Shown here in pieces: positions 37,452 through 45,809 of a stretch of 64,000 bases of DNA; the stretch's first letter is position 1, and each line of letters begins with the position of its first letter. Origin of the DNA: Peptoniphilus catoniae (GTDB lineage Bacteria > Bacillota > Clostridia > Tissierellales > Peptoniphilaceae). The stretch is taken from contig NZ_LR588415.1 in the NCBI RefSeq assembly GCF_901447155.2, forward strand, positions 230,885 to 294,884, written 5' to 3'. The notes under the pieces are model-generated. The model made no database searches and was not told the DNA's origin. It was given only the letters and a program-made list of their open reading frames with translations. The position numbers and the translations under genes are program-made.

Positions 37452-37470
37452 GTTGGACAGTCCGAAGTGG
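37448..37470. repeat. IME-3 left attachment site and inverted-repeat arm
   Basis: The core CTGA at 37447-37450 is also found at the right end (49437-49440). Element arm TGTTGGACAGTCCGAAGTGG (37451-37470) matches the reverse complement of the right arm in 16 of 20 positions. Confidence 0.8.
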
Positions 37471-37606
37471 TACGGCGAAAAGCATTGAAAACAGGACTAT
37501 CTCAAAAAATACTAATGCGAACATAACTAATAAGTTGATATAGAGGATTTTTACAGTGGTTTGTGTTATAATAATAAATATAAAACTACTGTAAAGGAGG
37601 TAACCT

Positions 37607-37816
37607 ATGGCTCTTAGCTATAAACCCTTATGGCACTTATTAGTTGAAAAAAAGATGAATAAAGAGGACTTAAAAAGAGCTGCCAATATAACAAGTAATA
37701 TAGTTTCAAGAATGAGCAAGGATACTTATGTAAATCTTGATTCTTTAGAAAAAATATGTTTAGCGTTAGACTGTACCCTCAATGATGTAGTTGAAATCGT
37801 AAAGGATACAGAATAA
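37607..37816 (+). CDS. Small Cro/CI-type regulator (IME-3)
   Basis: The 69-residue protein starts at ATG 37607 after AAAGGAGGTAACCT. It is one helix-turn-helix domain (KPLWHLLVEKKMNKEDLKRA, then SRMSKDTYVNLDSLEKICLAL). A similar ICE protein is encoded at 51757. IME-2 has no counterpart here. A TATAAT (37568-37573) lies upstream. It faces the XRE gene across a shared terminator and may form a switch with it. Confidence 0.8.
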   Translation: MALSYKPLWHLLVEKKMNKEDLKRAANITSNIVSRMSKDTYVNLDSLEKICLALDCTLNDVVEIVKDTE

Positions 37817-37823
37817 CAACTAT

Positions 37824-37862
37824 AAAATCACTTAATTATATATTAGGTGGTTTTATTTTTTT
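37824..37862. terminator. Convergent terminator between two IME-3 regulators
   Basis: AAAATCAC (37824-37831) pairs with GTGGTTTT (37847-37854) with one G-T pair and is followed by a T-rich run. It overlaps the 3' end of the leftward XRE gene. Confidence 0.55.
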
Positions 37863-38659
37863 CGCCTAAAGTTAATACCGGAGTTTTTAATGATAGGAGA
37901 TTTTTTGAATAATTTTCTTAATAACTCCTTTTCATCTTCAGATAACCTTTTATATTTTAGCTGAAAGGAATTACAGAAAATCTCAATGAATTTGTCCATG
38001 TTATTTCCGGAAGAAATCATAATCTGACGAATTTTCTGTAATGATAAGGCGGTATCATCTTCAGGAATACTGTCAATATCCTGTTCATGATTTTTACGAA
38101 TATCTTTTATAATACTATCCCATGTTTTATGGGTAACATGACAAAAGAAATCTTCTTCGCTTACTTGAGAAGCCGATAGAGTTCTCAAAGTATGGTCATT
38201 AGATACATTGGGATTTTGGTTTATTATTTCAGTCCTTACAGTTTCAAGAGATGAATTTAAGTCATTAAATCGTTTAGTAGCAACACCATCAACAAAAATC
38301 TCCGTATCAGCTATAAGCTCCTTAAACTTATCATGTGTAGCAATTTCACAAAGTAAACGGTTATTGATAGAACCACTTAGCAATAAATCAATCATATCAT
38401 CACTCAAGTGTAGATTAGTTAAATCTGTATTTGGGTGATTTTTATTTTCCGTAAGACAAAGTAAGTAATCAGTAGATACATTGTAAAATTGTGCAAGTGT
38501 AACTAAATTACCATGATTGATTTCTTTATAATCATCATTCTCATAGTTACCTAAAGCAGATTTTGAAATACCTGTTAGTTTAGCAAGCTCTTCTAAATTT
38601 AGATTATGTGCAACTCTTAAATCTTTTAAGCGTTCCTGTAAGGTTATTTTACACTTCAT
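37853..38659 (-). CDS. XRE-family regulator of IME-3
   Basis: This 268-residue protein is a close paralogue of the IME-2 regulator: same N-terminal helix-turn-helix (LEELAKLTGISKSALGNYE) and scattered substitutions in the C-terminal part (for example DDMIDLLLSGS, FRRKK end). Since both elements share the genome, cross-regulation is likely. The operator candidate upstream (38712-38729) is a better dyad than in IME-2. Regulated targets should include the divergent cargo and possibly excision genes. Confidence 0.8.
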   Translation of the reverse strand: MKCKITLQERLKDLRVAHNLNLEELAKLTGISKSALGNYENDDYKEINHGNLVTLAQFYNVSTDYLLCLTENKNHPNTDLTNLHLSDDMIDLLLSGSINNRLLCEIATHDKFKELIADTEIFVDGVATKRFNDLNSSLETVRTEIINQNPNVSNDHTLRTLSASQVSEEDFFCHVTHKTWDSIIKDIRKNHEQDIDSIPEDDTALSLQKIRQIMISSGNNMDKFIEIFCNSFQLKYKRLSEDEKELLRKLFKKSPIIKNSGINFRRKK

Positions 38660-39061
38660 AACAGATAACCTCCTTGATACAAAATATTCTCATAAATATT
38701 ATATCACACCATTTCCACAATCGTGGAAAAGTGGGAACAAAAAAGAATATTCCAAGATTTAGGACATACAGGAATAGGGACAAAAATGCAATATCATACA
38801 GACATAAAGAAAATTGTTCTTTGACAATTGAATGATCGGTCTGTAAGGATATGTATCTATGGAGAAGTAGGCGATGACTTTCTAAGTATCAGAAAAGAGC
38901 CTGCCAAGTAGAACAAAACGTCGCTGTGAGATTCAGGGGCAGGAACTATATCAGGTGTAACCGACAAAAAAAGGTAGAAGCGGCTAACGAAAACTGTTGA
39001 GAAATGAGAAATATTATAGTAAACTTATATTAACCAAAAGACAAAAGAAAAGGGGTAAACT
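38660..39061 (+). other. Leader between the divergent regulators (IME-3), degenerate coding remnants
   Basis: The sequence parallels 6672-7069. The ORF that is open in IME-2 carries an in-frame TGA here (38822-38824), and the roughly 47-nt block after it (38921-38967) is identical to IME-2. The region ends with AAAAGGGG, the site of the gene at 39062. I see no other gene. Confidence 0.5.
38712..38729. promoter_or_regulatory. Candidate operator dyad (IME-3)
   Basis: TTTCCAC-AATC-GTGGAAA is a perfect seven-base dyad just upstream of the XRE gene; its shorter version is at 6727-6740. It probably binds the XRE protein (inferred). Confidence 0.4.
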
Positions 39062-39292
39062 TTGGATAATAGAATTGAAGAATATAGGAAACCGTTGGGG
39101 TTATCTCAACATAGATTAGGTAAAAAAATAGGAATATCAAGAGTGAGTATAAATAAAATAGAAACTGGAAAAACTGTACCTACTCTAAAGATAGCGAATG
39201 ATATAGCGAATGCCTTAGGAGTTTGTATATATAAGATTTTTGATTTAGATGGTACTGGTAGGTATAAATGTTCATCTTGCGACTGTAGTTAA
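39062..39292 (+). CDS. Small XRE/Cro-type HTH protein (IME-3)
   Basis: The 76-residue protein starts at TTG 39062 after AAAAGGGGTAAAC. It shares KPLGLSQHRLGK, the helix-turn-helix and the Cys-rich tail (YKCSSCDC) with the IME-2 protein at 7070. It lies 46 nt before the ABC permease gene and probably regulates it. Confidence 0.75.
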   Translation: MDNRIEEYRKPLGLSQHRLGKKIGISRVSINKIETGKTVPTLKIANDIANALGVCIYKIFDLDGTGRYKCSSCDCS

Positions 39293-39338
39293 AAACACTA
39301 GTTAGAATAGTGATTTAAATATACAAAGGGGTGAAAAT

Positions 39339-41336
39339 ATGAAGAATATAATTCGGGTTTGTGGTGTAGTAATGTCAGTAGTTTTGCTATTGCTGACATG
39401 TAAATTATTGGAAGCAAATCAGCAATATGAGCCATTTAATTCGGAATCAATTATAGAACTAAATACCATTGATACAACGACAAAAAAAGATATATTGATA
39501 GAAGAACTGAATGATATTGTGGATAGTAATAATGGAGGGATGTACAAGGAAGTAGCAGGAACAGAAAATATTAGTAAAGAAAGAAACATTGTTTGGTTTG
39601 GTAGTAAAAAACCAAGTTCACATAATATCGTTTTAAATAATGACACTATTCAATGGTTATCAAATAATTTGTCAGGAAAGCTGATTCACAGTAACAATAT
39701 GGGGGATACTCCATTATCAGGTGAATATGCTATAACAGACAATTTAAAGACTGACTTGGATGTGTGGGCGAAAAATAATGATATAAATATAAATTATTTT
39801 AAGGGTTCAAGCACTCTTAAAAGGATATATATGAGTCTCTTAGGCAATCCAATTGGAAATACATTGATGGCGATGTACATATTAACTCTTATGGTTTTCA
39901 TTTCATACTTTTTGGTAAAAGCAAAAGAGCGAAGTATCAAATTGTTATCGGGAGTTAGTAAGCAGGGGATTTTCACATCTGATATAGAATATCTATCTAA
40001 AAATATGTTTATCGGATATTTGTGTGGGATTTTCTTTATGTCGCTATATTATTTATTGACAAAGAATTTTCAAAATTTGTTATTGATATTAAAGATGTCG
40101 TTAGTAAGCGTATTGGCATCGTTTGTTGTTATTTTGCTTTTGAGTATGATATTATCTGTGGTTGTTATTCCTAATGTTAAATACATTGCAAACAGAGAAA
40201 TACCAATTAAAAAATTTGAATGCATGACAACGATATTAAAACTAGTAGCGATTGTATTTGCAGTATCTGTTTTAGCAAATACTGTTTTGTCTGCAACTGT
40301 AGCACAAAGAATGTCGAAGGAATATTCCTCTTGGGCAAATATTAAAAACACTTTTAGATTGTCATTTTCAACATTAGATGATTTATATGAGGATAAAAAT
40401 TTAGAAGATGTAAAAAATTTTATTTCAGAAATGCAAAAAGAAAATAGCATGAGTATATCTCTTGTTGTGGATAAAAGTGTAGAAATGACTGACGAATTAA
40501 AAGAGGCTGGATTTGATCATTTTGTTATTGTGGATAAATCATGGCTTGATTTTGTTGGAGTAGGTGTAAATGAAGAAAAAACAAATGGAAAGTTGGTAAC
40601 CTATGCTTTTGAAAGTATGAGTCCCTCACTCAAGAAATTTGCTTTAGAACAAATGCCGTTATTGATAAACGAAGATGTAGTAAAAACGGAAAAACTAAAA
40701 TACTATAAATTTATAGGAAGAAAAATGGGAGCTTTAGCACCTAACACTGGCGATATGGATGCTTTAATGTCCTTAAAAAATCCTTTAGTGGTTGTTATAG
40801 ACAATCCTGCCAAAGAATTAAAGGTTCAGGGATTCGTAATTCCAACATTGTCAAGTGGCAATATAATATTTTCAGATAAGGCTGTGTTAGATAATAGCTT
40901 GAAAAATAACATTATGAAAAAATATATAATTTCAGTGGATAATATAGCTGATTTAGCTTTAAAAATTGCCCAAGATTTTAAGGAGCAATTTTGGAGTTAT
41001 ATTATGGCTAGTGTTACTCTGTTAGCAACTATAGTTTTTGCAGGATTGTTAAATGCAAAATTATGGGCGTATAAAAATAAGAGAAGAATATACATTATGA
41101 TGACCAACGGAATCAAATGTGGAGATATTTTTAGAGAAAGTAAGAAGAAAGATATATGTATATTTGCAATTGGGATTTGTATAGCTGGATTTTTATCATA
41201 TTTTGTACAAAATATGAGTATAAGTATTATTGGAAGTGTTGTTGCCGTTATTTTGATACTTTATATTATAGGAATTAGTTTAAGCTATGGCTTTTTTGCA
41301 AAAAAAGAATTCAATAATGCGATTTATAGAATTTAG
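39339..41336 (+). CDS. Bacteriocin-type ABC permease, FtsX/MacB-like (IME-3)
   Basis: The 665-residue membrane protein has an N-terminal helix (about 7-25), an extracellular domain, three or four membrane helices (about 170-330), a second extracellular domain and a C-terminal group of three helices. The plan equals that of the IME-2 protein at 7963 but sequence similarity is low. No bacteriocin precursor gene is present between it and the upstream HTH gene. It could therefore give immunity to, or resistance against, an outside bacteriocin or peptide. ATG 39339 follows AAAGGGGTGAAAAT. The ATPase starts 14 nt downstream. Confidence 0.7.
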   Translation: MKNIIRVCGVVMSVVLLLLTCKLLEANQQYEPFNSESIIELNTIDTTTKKDILIEELNDIVDSNNGGMYKEVAGTENISKERNIVWFGSKKPSSHNIVLNNDTIQWLSNNLSGKLIHSNNMGDTPLSGEYAITDNLKTDLDVWAKNNDININYFKGSSTLKRIYMSLLGNPIGNTLMAMYILTLMVFISYFLVKAKERSIKLLSGVSKQGIFTSDIEYLSKNMFIGYLCGIFFMSLYYLLTKNFQNLLLILKMSLVSVLASFVVILLLSMILSVVVIPNVKYIANREIPIKKFECMTTILKLVAIVFAVSVLANTVLSATVAQRMSKEYSSWANIKNTFRLSFSTLDDLYEDKNLEDVKNFISEMQKENSMSISLVVDKSVEMTDELKEAGFDHFVIVDKSWLDFVGVGVNEEKTNGKLVTYAFESMSPSLKKFALEQMPLLINEDVVKTEKLKYYKFIGRKMGALAPNTGDMDALMSLKNPLVVVIDNPAKELKVQGFVIPTLSSGNIIFSDKAVLDNSLKNNIMKKYIISVDNIADLALKIAQDFKEQFWSYIMASVTLLATIVFAGLLNAKLWAYKNKRRIYIMMTNGIKCGDIFRESKKKDICIFAIGICIAGFLSYFVQNMSISIIGSVVAVILILYIIGISLSYGFFAKKEFNNAIYRI

Positions 41337-41350
41337 ATGGAGGTAATGTA

Positions 41351-41962
41351 ATGATTAGAGCTGAGAAACTATGCCTAAGGATAAAAGAAAAAACGATATT
41401 TGAAAATATGAGTTTTTATATAGAAAAACCACAAATGGTAGCTATAACAGGAGTTTCAGGAAGTGGAAAAACTTCACTACTAAATTGTATGGGGTTAATA
41501 AAGGATGTAAGTTCAGGAAAAATCTATATAAATAATAAAGATTGTACTTGTTTACAGGAAAAAGATAAAATTTCATTTTGGGAAAACACAGCTACATTTA
41601 TATTTCAAGATTATGGGATTATTGATGAAGAAAGTGTTCTTTATAACATTACATTCTCGAATAAGAAGTCTAATCAAAATAAAGCTAAGGCTTATTTAGA
41701 GAAAGTGGGGTTGAAAGAAAAGGCTAACAATATTGCATCTACTTTATCAGGAGGAGAAAAGCAAAGATTGGGAATTGCAAGAGCATTGTATAAAAAAGCC
41801 AAAATAATTTTTGCTGATGAACCAACTGCGTCCTTAGATGAAAAGAATAGAAACATTATAATAAACCTCCTAAGAGAATGCGTGAATAATGGTATATTAG
41901 TGGTAGTTGCAACTCATGATGATAGATTATCTCAATCTTGTGATAAGATAATTTCGATGTAA
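41351..41962 (+). CDS. ABC transporter ATPase paired with the IME-3 permease
   Basis: The 203-residue ATPase has Walker A GVSGSGKT (about 33-40), signature LSGGEKQR, Walker B IIFADEPT and the switch His in ATHDD. It is small, like the IME-2 ATPase. ATG 41351 follows ATGGAGGTAATGTA. It should energise the permease upstream. A terminator follows. Confidence 0.88.
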   Translation: MIRAEKLCLRIKEKTIFENMSFYIEKPQMVAITGVSGSGKTSLLNCMGLIKDVSSGKIYINNKDCTCLQEKDKISFWENTATFIFQDYGIIDEESVLYNITFSNKKSNQNKAKAYLEKVGLKEKANNIASTLSGGEKQRLGIARALYKKAKIIFADEPTASLDEKNRNIIINLLRECVNNGILVVVATHDDRLSQSCDKIISM

Positions 41963-41984
41963 ATTGCTTGGATATAAAAAGTTT

Positions 41985-42027
41985 AAAGGCTATTTATCTA
42001 TTAAAGATATTTAGCCTTTTGTATTTT
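41985..42027 (+). terminator. Terminator after the IME-3 ABC genes
   Basis: AAAGGCTA (41985-41992) pairs with TAGCCTTT (42012-42019), followed by a T-rich stretch. Confidence 0.65.
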
Positions 42028-42052
42028 ATAAAATTTGAAAGGAGAATTAAAA

Positions 42053-42463
42053 ATGAAAGAATTAGAAAAAGTAATGGAACAATTAGAAAAGGAAAATACT
42101 AAAATTGAAAAGGCACAAAACAGAAAGAAACTTCTTACTCAGAAGCAAAGCAAATTAAAAAGAAAAGCTGAGACGCAAAGAAAAATTCAAAAGGGCGGAG
42201 TGTTTGAAGCCTTTGAAAGAGAAATTACAGGTAGACAAGAAGATACAAATAACGATTTAATCTATGCCTTTTTAGATTATGTCCTATCAGATAACAGGAA
42301 TAGAGAAAAGTTAAAGGAACTTACAGAAATTCATCTTAGAGCTAAAGAGATTGATGTAGAAGAAATTAAAAATCCTGATGATAAAAATGACAGCATAGAC
42401 AGTCAGAAAGTAGAAAAGCCAGATGAAGATATGGAAGATGATTTTTTAGAAAGTGAAGATTAA
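42053..42463 (+). CDS. DUF3847-like coiled-coil protein (IME-3)
   Basis: The protein of 136 residues starts at ATG 42053 after AAAGGAGAATTAAAA; the in-frame TTG at 42035 precedes that site. It shares the KGGVFEAFEREITG core with the IME-2 homologue and has an acidic C-terminus. It is placed before oriT and relaxase in both elements. Confidence 0.7.
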   Translation: MKELEKVMEQLEKENTKIEKAQNRKKLLTQKQSKLKRKAETQRKIQKGGVFEAFEREITGRQEDTNNDLIYAFLDYVLSDNRNREKLKELTEIHLRAKEIDVEEIKNPDDKNDSIDSQKVEKPDEDMEDDFLESED

Positions 42464-42517
42464 AAATAAAGATTAGATAGGTGGCTTTTATGAAAACTAA
42501 ATATGAGAATTGATGTA

Positions 42518-42553
42518 GCAAAGTGGAGAGTAATTTTAACACTTTGCTTTTTT
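42518..42553 (+). terminator. Terminator upstream of oriT (IME-3)
   Basis: GCAAAGTG (42518-42525) pairs with CACTTTGC (42540-42547); six T follow. Confidence 0.85.
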
Positions 42554-42674
42554 GTTGATTTGGTAAATCTACAAAAAACGAAGTCCACAGGGGTTTAAGG
42601 GGGAGTAGCCCCCTTGAATAAATAAAAATGCTTTAGCGTTTTTGTTTCCTTAGCGGAGCGATAGGCTTTCTGCA

Positions 42675-42720
42675 AGAACGCAAAGCATCGTAGTCAAACG
42701 GTGTATCTTTGCGCCCTTTG
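42675..42720 (+). other. Origin of transfer (oriT) of IME-3, RSF1010-like nic region
   Basis: A small inverted repeat (CATCG at 42686-42690, CGGTG at 42699-42703, one G-T pair) precedes TATCTTTGCGCCC. The nic site would be between 42713 and 42714. The nic core equals that of IME-2, while the hairpin loop differs, so the two relaxases may act on both. Confidence 0.7.
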
Positions 42721-42878
42721 AAAAAGGGAGCGAAGATACACATCATCATAAGGATACTAAAATATGAAAATTAAATACCAGATAAAGATTAGCAGATAGA
42801 AAAATACTAAAGAAAAATCTATCTGCTTTTCTTATGCCTAAAAATATAAAAATAAAAAATTGAAAGGAGCGAAAAAGA

Positions 42879-44579
42879 ATGGAAATCAAGAGCCTACATA
42901 CCCATGTAGATATAGTTTCAAGGTCAAAAGGGCATAGCGTGATTGCAAAGGCTGCATATAATGCAAGAGATAAATTAAGAGATGAATACTATGTAAAAGT
43001 CCATGATTACTCTAAAAAAGATGACCTTGTTTTTTCAAAAATATTCTTGCCGGAACATATCCCAAAAGAGTTTTCCGATAGAGAATACCTATGGAATAGT
43101 GTTGAAAAAATAGAGAAAAGTAAAAACTCACAGCTTGCAAGAAATTTACTCTTTGCACTTCCAAGAGAATTAAATGAACAGGACAGAATAAAACTTATCA
43201 GTGAATTTATTGAAGAAAACTTTACCTCTAAAGGTATGATAGCAGATTGTAATATTCATAATCCTATGGCAAGCGATAATGAAGAACAACCCCATGCCCA
43301 TATCCTACTTACTCTTAGAGAAATTGACGAACAAGGAAAATGGAAACCTAAAAGCAGAAAAGAATATATCCTTGATGAAAATGGAGAAAAGATAAAGCTA
43401 AAAAGTGGAAACTATAAATCAAGAAAAGTAAATCTAAATGATTGGAACGAACCTGACAAAGCAAAAGAATGGAGAGAGAATTTTTCAAAGAAAGCAAATG
43501 AGTATTTAGAAAAAAATAACATAGATAAAAGAATAGATCCACGCACCTTTGAAGAACAAGGAAGAGAAGAACTACCACAAATTCATTTAGGGACAGCAAG
43601 TTTCCAAATGGAGAAAAAAGGTATACAGACAGAAAGAGGAAATCATAATAGAAAAATCATAGCCTTAAATAAAGAGTTCAAAAAATTAAAAGAAGAAATT
43701 GCAGAAATAGGAAATTGGATTTTAAGTTTGGTAAATATGGTAAAGGGACTGTTGAAAGGATTTTCTAAAGAAAAACAGGAAGAATATAATCTAACTCCAA
43801 ACCTCTTTAATGTCTATTCCTATCTTGAAACCTACTATAAAATTCAAAAGGAACTTTCTAAAAATCTAAGTTATGACAGTAGAATGAGAAAAGAACATTT
43901 TGACTCTAAGAAATATGTCAAAGCCCTATCCTATATGAGTAGCAATAATCTAAAGACAATCATAGATATCCAGTTTAAAAAAGATGAAGTATTGACAAAG
44001 CTAAAAGAAAATAAGGAAAGAGTAGCGGATTGTAACAAGCAAATTAAAAATATAAAAACTTTAATCAAACAGGCTAAAATAATGAGAGAACATAAAACTG
44101 TCTATGATAGATACAAAGGAGCTGATAATTCTATCTTCAGTAAAATAGCAGGAGCAAGCAAAGAAGAATATTACAATTCCCATAAAGAAGAAATTGATAA
44201 ATATATTAGAGCAAAATCTATTCTAAAAAAATTAAGTGGAAGTGAAAAGATAGAAACAAAAAAATGGGAGAAAGAAAAAAGAGAGTTACAGACTGATATA
44301 AATCATCTCACTTTTAACCAAAAATTTATAAAAGAGGAAATCTCTCAAATAAACCATATCAAATATGCAGTAGGTGAAGTAAATAAAGACTTTGGAATAG
44401 ATATAAACATTGAGATAGAAATAGCCTATAAAAAAGCTATTGTAAGGGGAGAAAAGCCAAGCGTAAAAATGGCATTAGAAGAATTTCAAAGACAGATTAA
44501 AAGAGAGGATAGGCAAAAAGCATGGGCAAAGGAGCATTACAAAAAGAAAGACCATATTCATAAGGAAACTGAGAGATAG
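42879..44579 (+). CDS. MobA/MobL-family relaxase of IME-3
   Basis: The 566-residue relaxase has the same length as and about 93% identity (by eye) to the IME-2 protein. The PHAHILLTLRE metal-binding motif and the coiled-coil C-terminus (RGEKPSVKMALEEFQRQIKR) are present. ATG 42879 follows AAAGGAGCGAAAAAGA. Its stop codon overlaps the -35 box of the next gene's promoter. It needs the coupling protein and channel of a helper ICE. Confidence 0.9.
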   Translation: MEIKSLHTHVDIVSRSKGHSVIAKAAYNARDKLRDEYYVKVHDYSKKDDLVFSKIFLPEHIPKEFSDREYLWNSVEKIEKSKNSQLARNLLFALPRELNEQDRIKLISEFIEENFTSKGMIADCNIHNPMASDNEEQPHAHILLTLREIDEQGKWKPKSRKEYILDENGEKIKLKSGNYKSRKVNLNDWNEPDKAKEWRENFSKKANEYLEKNNIDKRIDPRTFEEQGREELPQIHLGTASFQMEKKGIQTERGNHNRKIIALNKEFKKLKEEIAEIGNWILSLVNMVKGLLKGFSKEKQEEYNLTPNLFNVYSYLETYYKIQKELSKNLSYDSRMRKEHFDSKKYVKALSYMSSNNLKTIIDIQFKKDEVLTKLKENKERVADCNKQIKNIKTLIKQAKIMREHKTVYDRYKGADNSIFSKIAGASKEEYYNSHKEEIDKYIRAKSILKKLSGSEKIETKKWEKEKRELQTDINHLTFNQKFIKEEISQINHIKYAVGEVNKDFGIDINIEIEIAYKKAIVRGEKPSVKMALEEFQRQIKREDRQKAWAKEHYKKKDHIHKETER

Positions 44580-44605
44580 AAAAGAGCCTGTATTTTTTGT
44601 ATAAT
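44577..44605 (+). promoter_or_regulatory. Promoter for the ORF6N-PLD gene (IME-3)
   Basis: TAGAAA (44577-44582), 17 nt, TATAAT (44600-44605). The -35 begins on the relaxase stop codon, as in IME-2. Confidence 0.5.
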
Positions 44606-44641
44606 TATATCAATTAGACTTTGAAAAGATGATGGAGAATT

Positions 44642-44696
44642 GCTTACAAGCTGTAAGCTAAATGAAAGAAAGAGAAAATGGCTACAAGTTGTAGCC
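44642..44696 (+). repeat. Pair of triloop hairpins upstream of ORF6N-PLD gene (IME-3)
   Basis: GCTTACA-AGC-TGTAAGC (44642-44658) and GGCTACA-AGT-TGTAGCC (44680-44696) are perfect seven-pair stems with three-base loops. They are separated by 21 nt and sit in the untranslated leader, with no T run. The two units are similar to each other (CTTACAAG / GCTACAAG), so they look duplicated. Confidence 0.65.
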
Positions 44697-44722
44697 TGAA
44701 AAATATATTGGAGGTGCATTTT

Positions 44723-45721
44723 GTGGAAGAGCAAAATAAAGAGATAGTAATTGTAGATGATAAAACTATAAAAGAAAAAATCTATCTTATTCGTGGACAG
44801 AGAGTTATGCTTGACACTGATTTAGCAGAAATATACGGTTACAGCACAAGAGCGTTTAATCAACAGGTAAGAAATAACATAGAAAAATTTGACGATGATT
44901 TTATGTTTAGATTAGATAAAATTGAGTTGGAAGATTTGCGATCAAATTTTTTGACCGCAAATGTTAGTCCTAAAAGTAGAGCATTGCCTTATGTGTTTAC
45001 AGAACAAGGTATTTATATGCTTATGACTGTGCTGAAAGGTGAACTTGCTATAACACAATCAAAAGCACTTATTAGAACATTTAAGCAGATGAAAGACTTC
45101 ATAGTTGAAAACCAAGATTTTATCGGCTCAAAGGAATTGGTTCAAATAGCAATTCAAACAAATAAAAATACAAATGATATTGCAAGGATGGATAGCAAGA
45201 TTAACACGTTAGCTACTAAAGAAGATTTGAAAAAAGTAATGGACAATTTTATAGACCCAGAAACATATAAACATTTCCTTTTGATGAACGGAGATAAGAT
45301 AGAAGCTGATGTTGCCCATACGAAAATATATAAATCAGCAAAGAAAAGTATTTATGTTATAGATAACTATATAGGGCTTAAAACACTTGAACTTTTAAGA
45401 GCTGCAAGAGATAAAACTCAAATTATAGTCTTTAGTGATAATGTTAAAAATAAGGATATGCTTACAAAAAATATTTTAGATGATTTTAGAAAAGATTATC
45501 CTAATATAGACCTGAAGCTAAAGATAGCCGGTAAAAAGTATCACGATAGATACATTGCCATAGACTATGGAACAGAAAATGAAGCCTTTTATCTTTGCGG
45601 AGCTTCATCAAAGGATGCAGGGAATAAGGTATCAAGCATTACCAAGATAGAAGAATCTTCTAAAGATATGTACCATGATATGTTTAGTAAGATGTTAAAT
45701 AATAAAGACTTAAAAACTTAA
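44723..45721 (+). CDS. ORF6N-domain protein with C-terminal PLD-like nuclease domain
   Basis: The 332-residue protein has an N-terminal ORF6N DNA-binding domain (about 13-100; YLIRGQRVMLDTDLAEIYGYS and FNQQVRNNIEKF), a coiled linker and a C-terminal phospholipase-D-like domain (about 205-325) with His274 in KYHDRYIAIDYG and GASSKDAGNK. GTG 44723 is chosen because TTGGAGG lies just upstream; ATG 44678 falls in the hairpin pair. It fills the cargo slot that holds DUF1016 in the other IMEs. The domain mix suggests a DNA-binding nuclease, perhaps for defence. Only one HxD-type motif is visible, so a dimer would be needed. Confidence 0.8.
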   Translation: MEEQNKEIVIVDDKTIKEKIYLIRGQRVMLDTDLAEIYGYSTRAFNQQVRNNIEKFDDDFMFRLDKIELEDLRSNFLTANVSPKSRALPYVFTEQGIYMLMTVLKGELAITQSKALIRTFKQMKDFIVENQDFIGSKELVQIAIQTNKNTNDIARMDSKINTLATKEDLKKVMDNFIDPETYKHFLLMNGDKIEADVAHTKIYKSAKKSIYVIDNYIGLKTLELLRAARDKTQIIVFSDNVKNKDMLTKNILDDFRKDYPNIDLKLKIAGKKYHDRYIAIDYGTENEAFYLCGASSKDAGNKVSSITKIEESSKDMYHDMFSKMLNNKDLKT

Positions 45722-45755
45722 TATATAATTATGAAAAAATTATAGCAATATGCAA

Positions 45756-45788
45756 GGCGGTAGAAGTAGAAATCTATCGTCTTTTTTT
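45756..45788 (+). terminator. Terminator after ORF6N-PLD gene (IME-3)
   Basis: GGCGGTAGA (45756-45764) pairs with TCTATCGTC (45773-45781) with two G-T pairs, followed by seven T. It equals the terminator after DUF1016 in IME-2. Confidence 0.75.
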
Positions 45789-45809
45789 ATTGAAGAAAGG
45801 TAGAAACAA

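Larger units (their letters stand above)
42464..42878 (+). other. Non-coding region between DUF3847 gene and relaxase (IME-3)
   Basis: Like 11017-11432, it holds a 7-codon mini-ORF (42490-42513), a terminator, a second hairpin, the oriT and an AT-rich leader. No other coding potential was seen. Confidence 0.6.
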
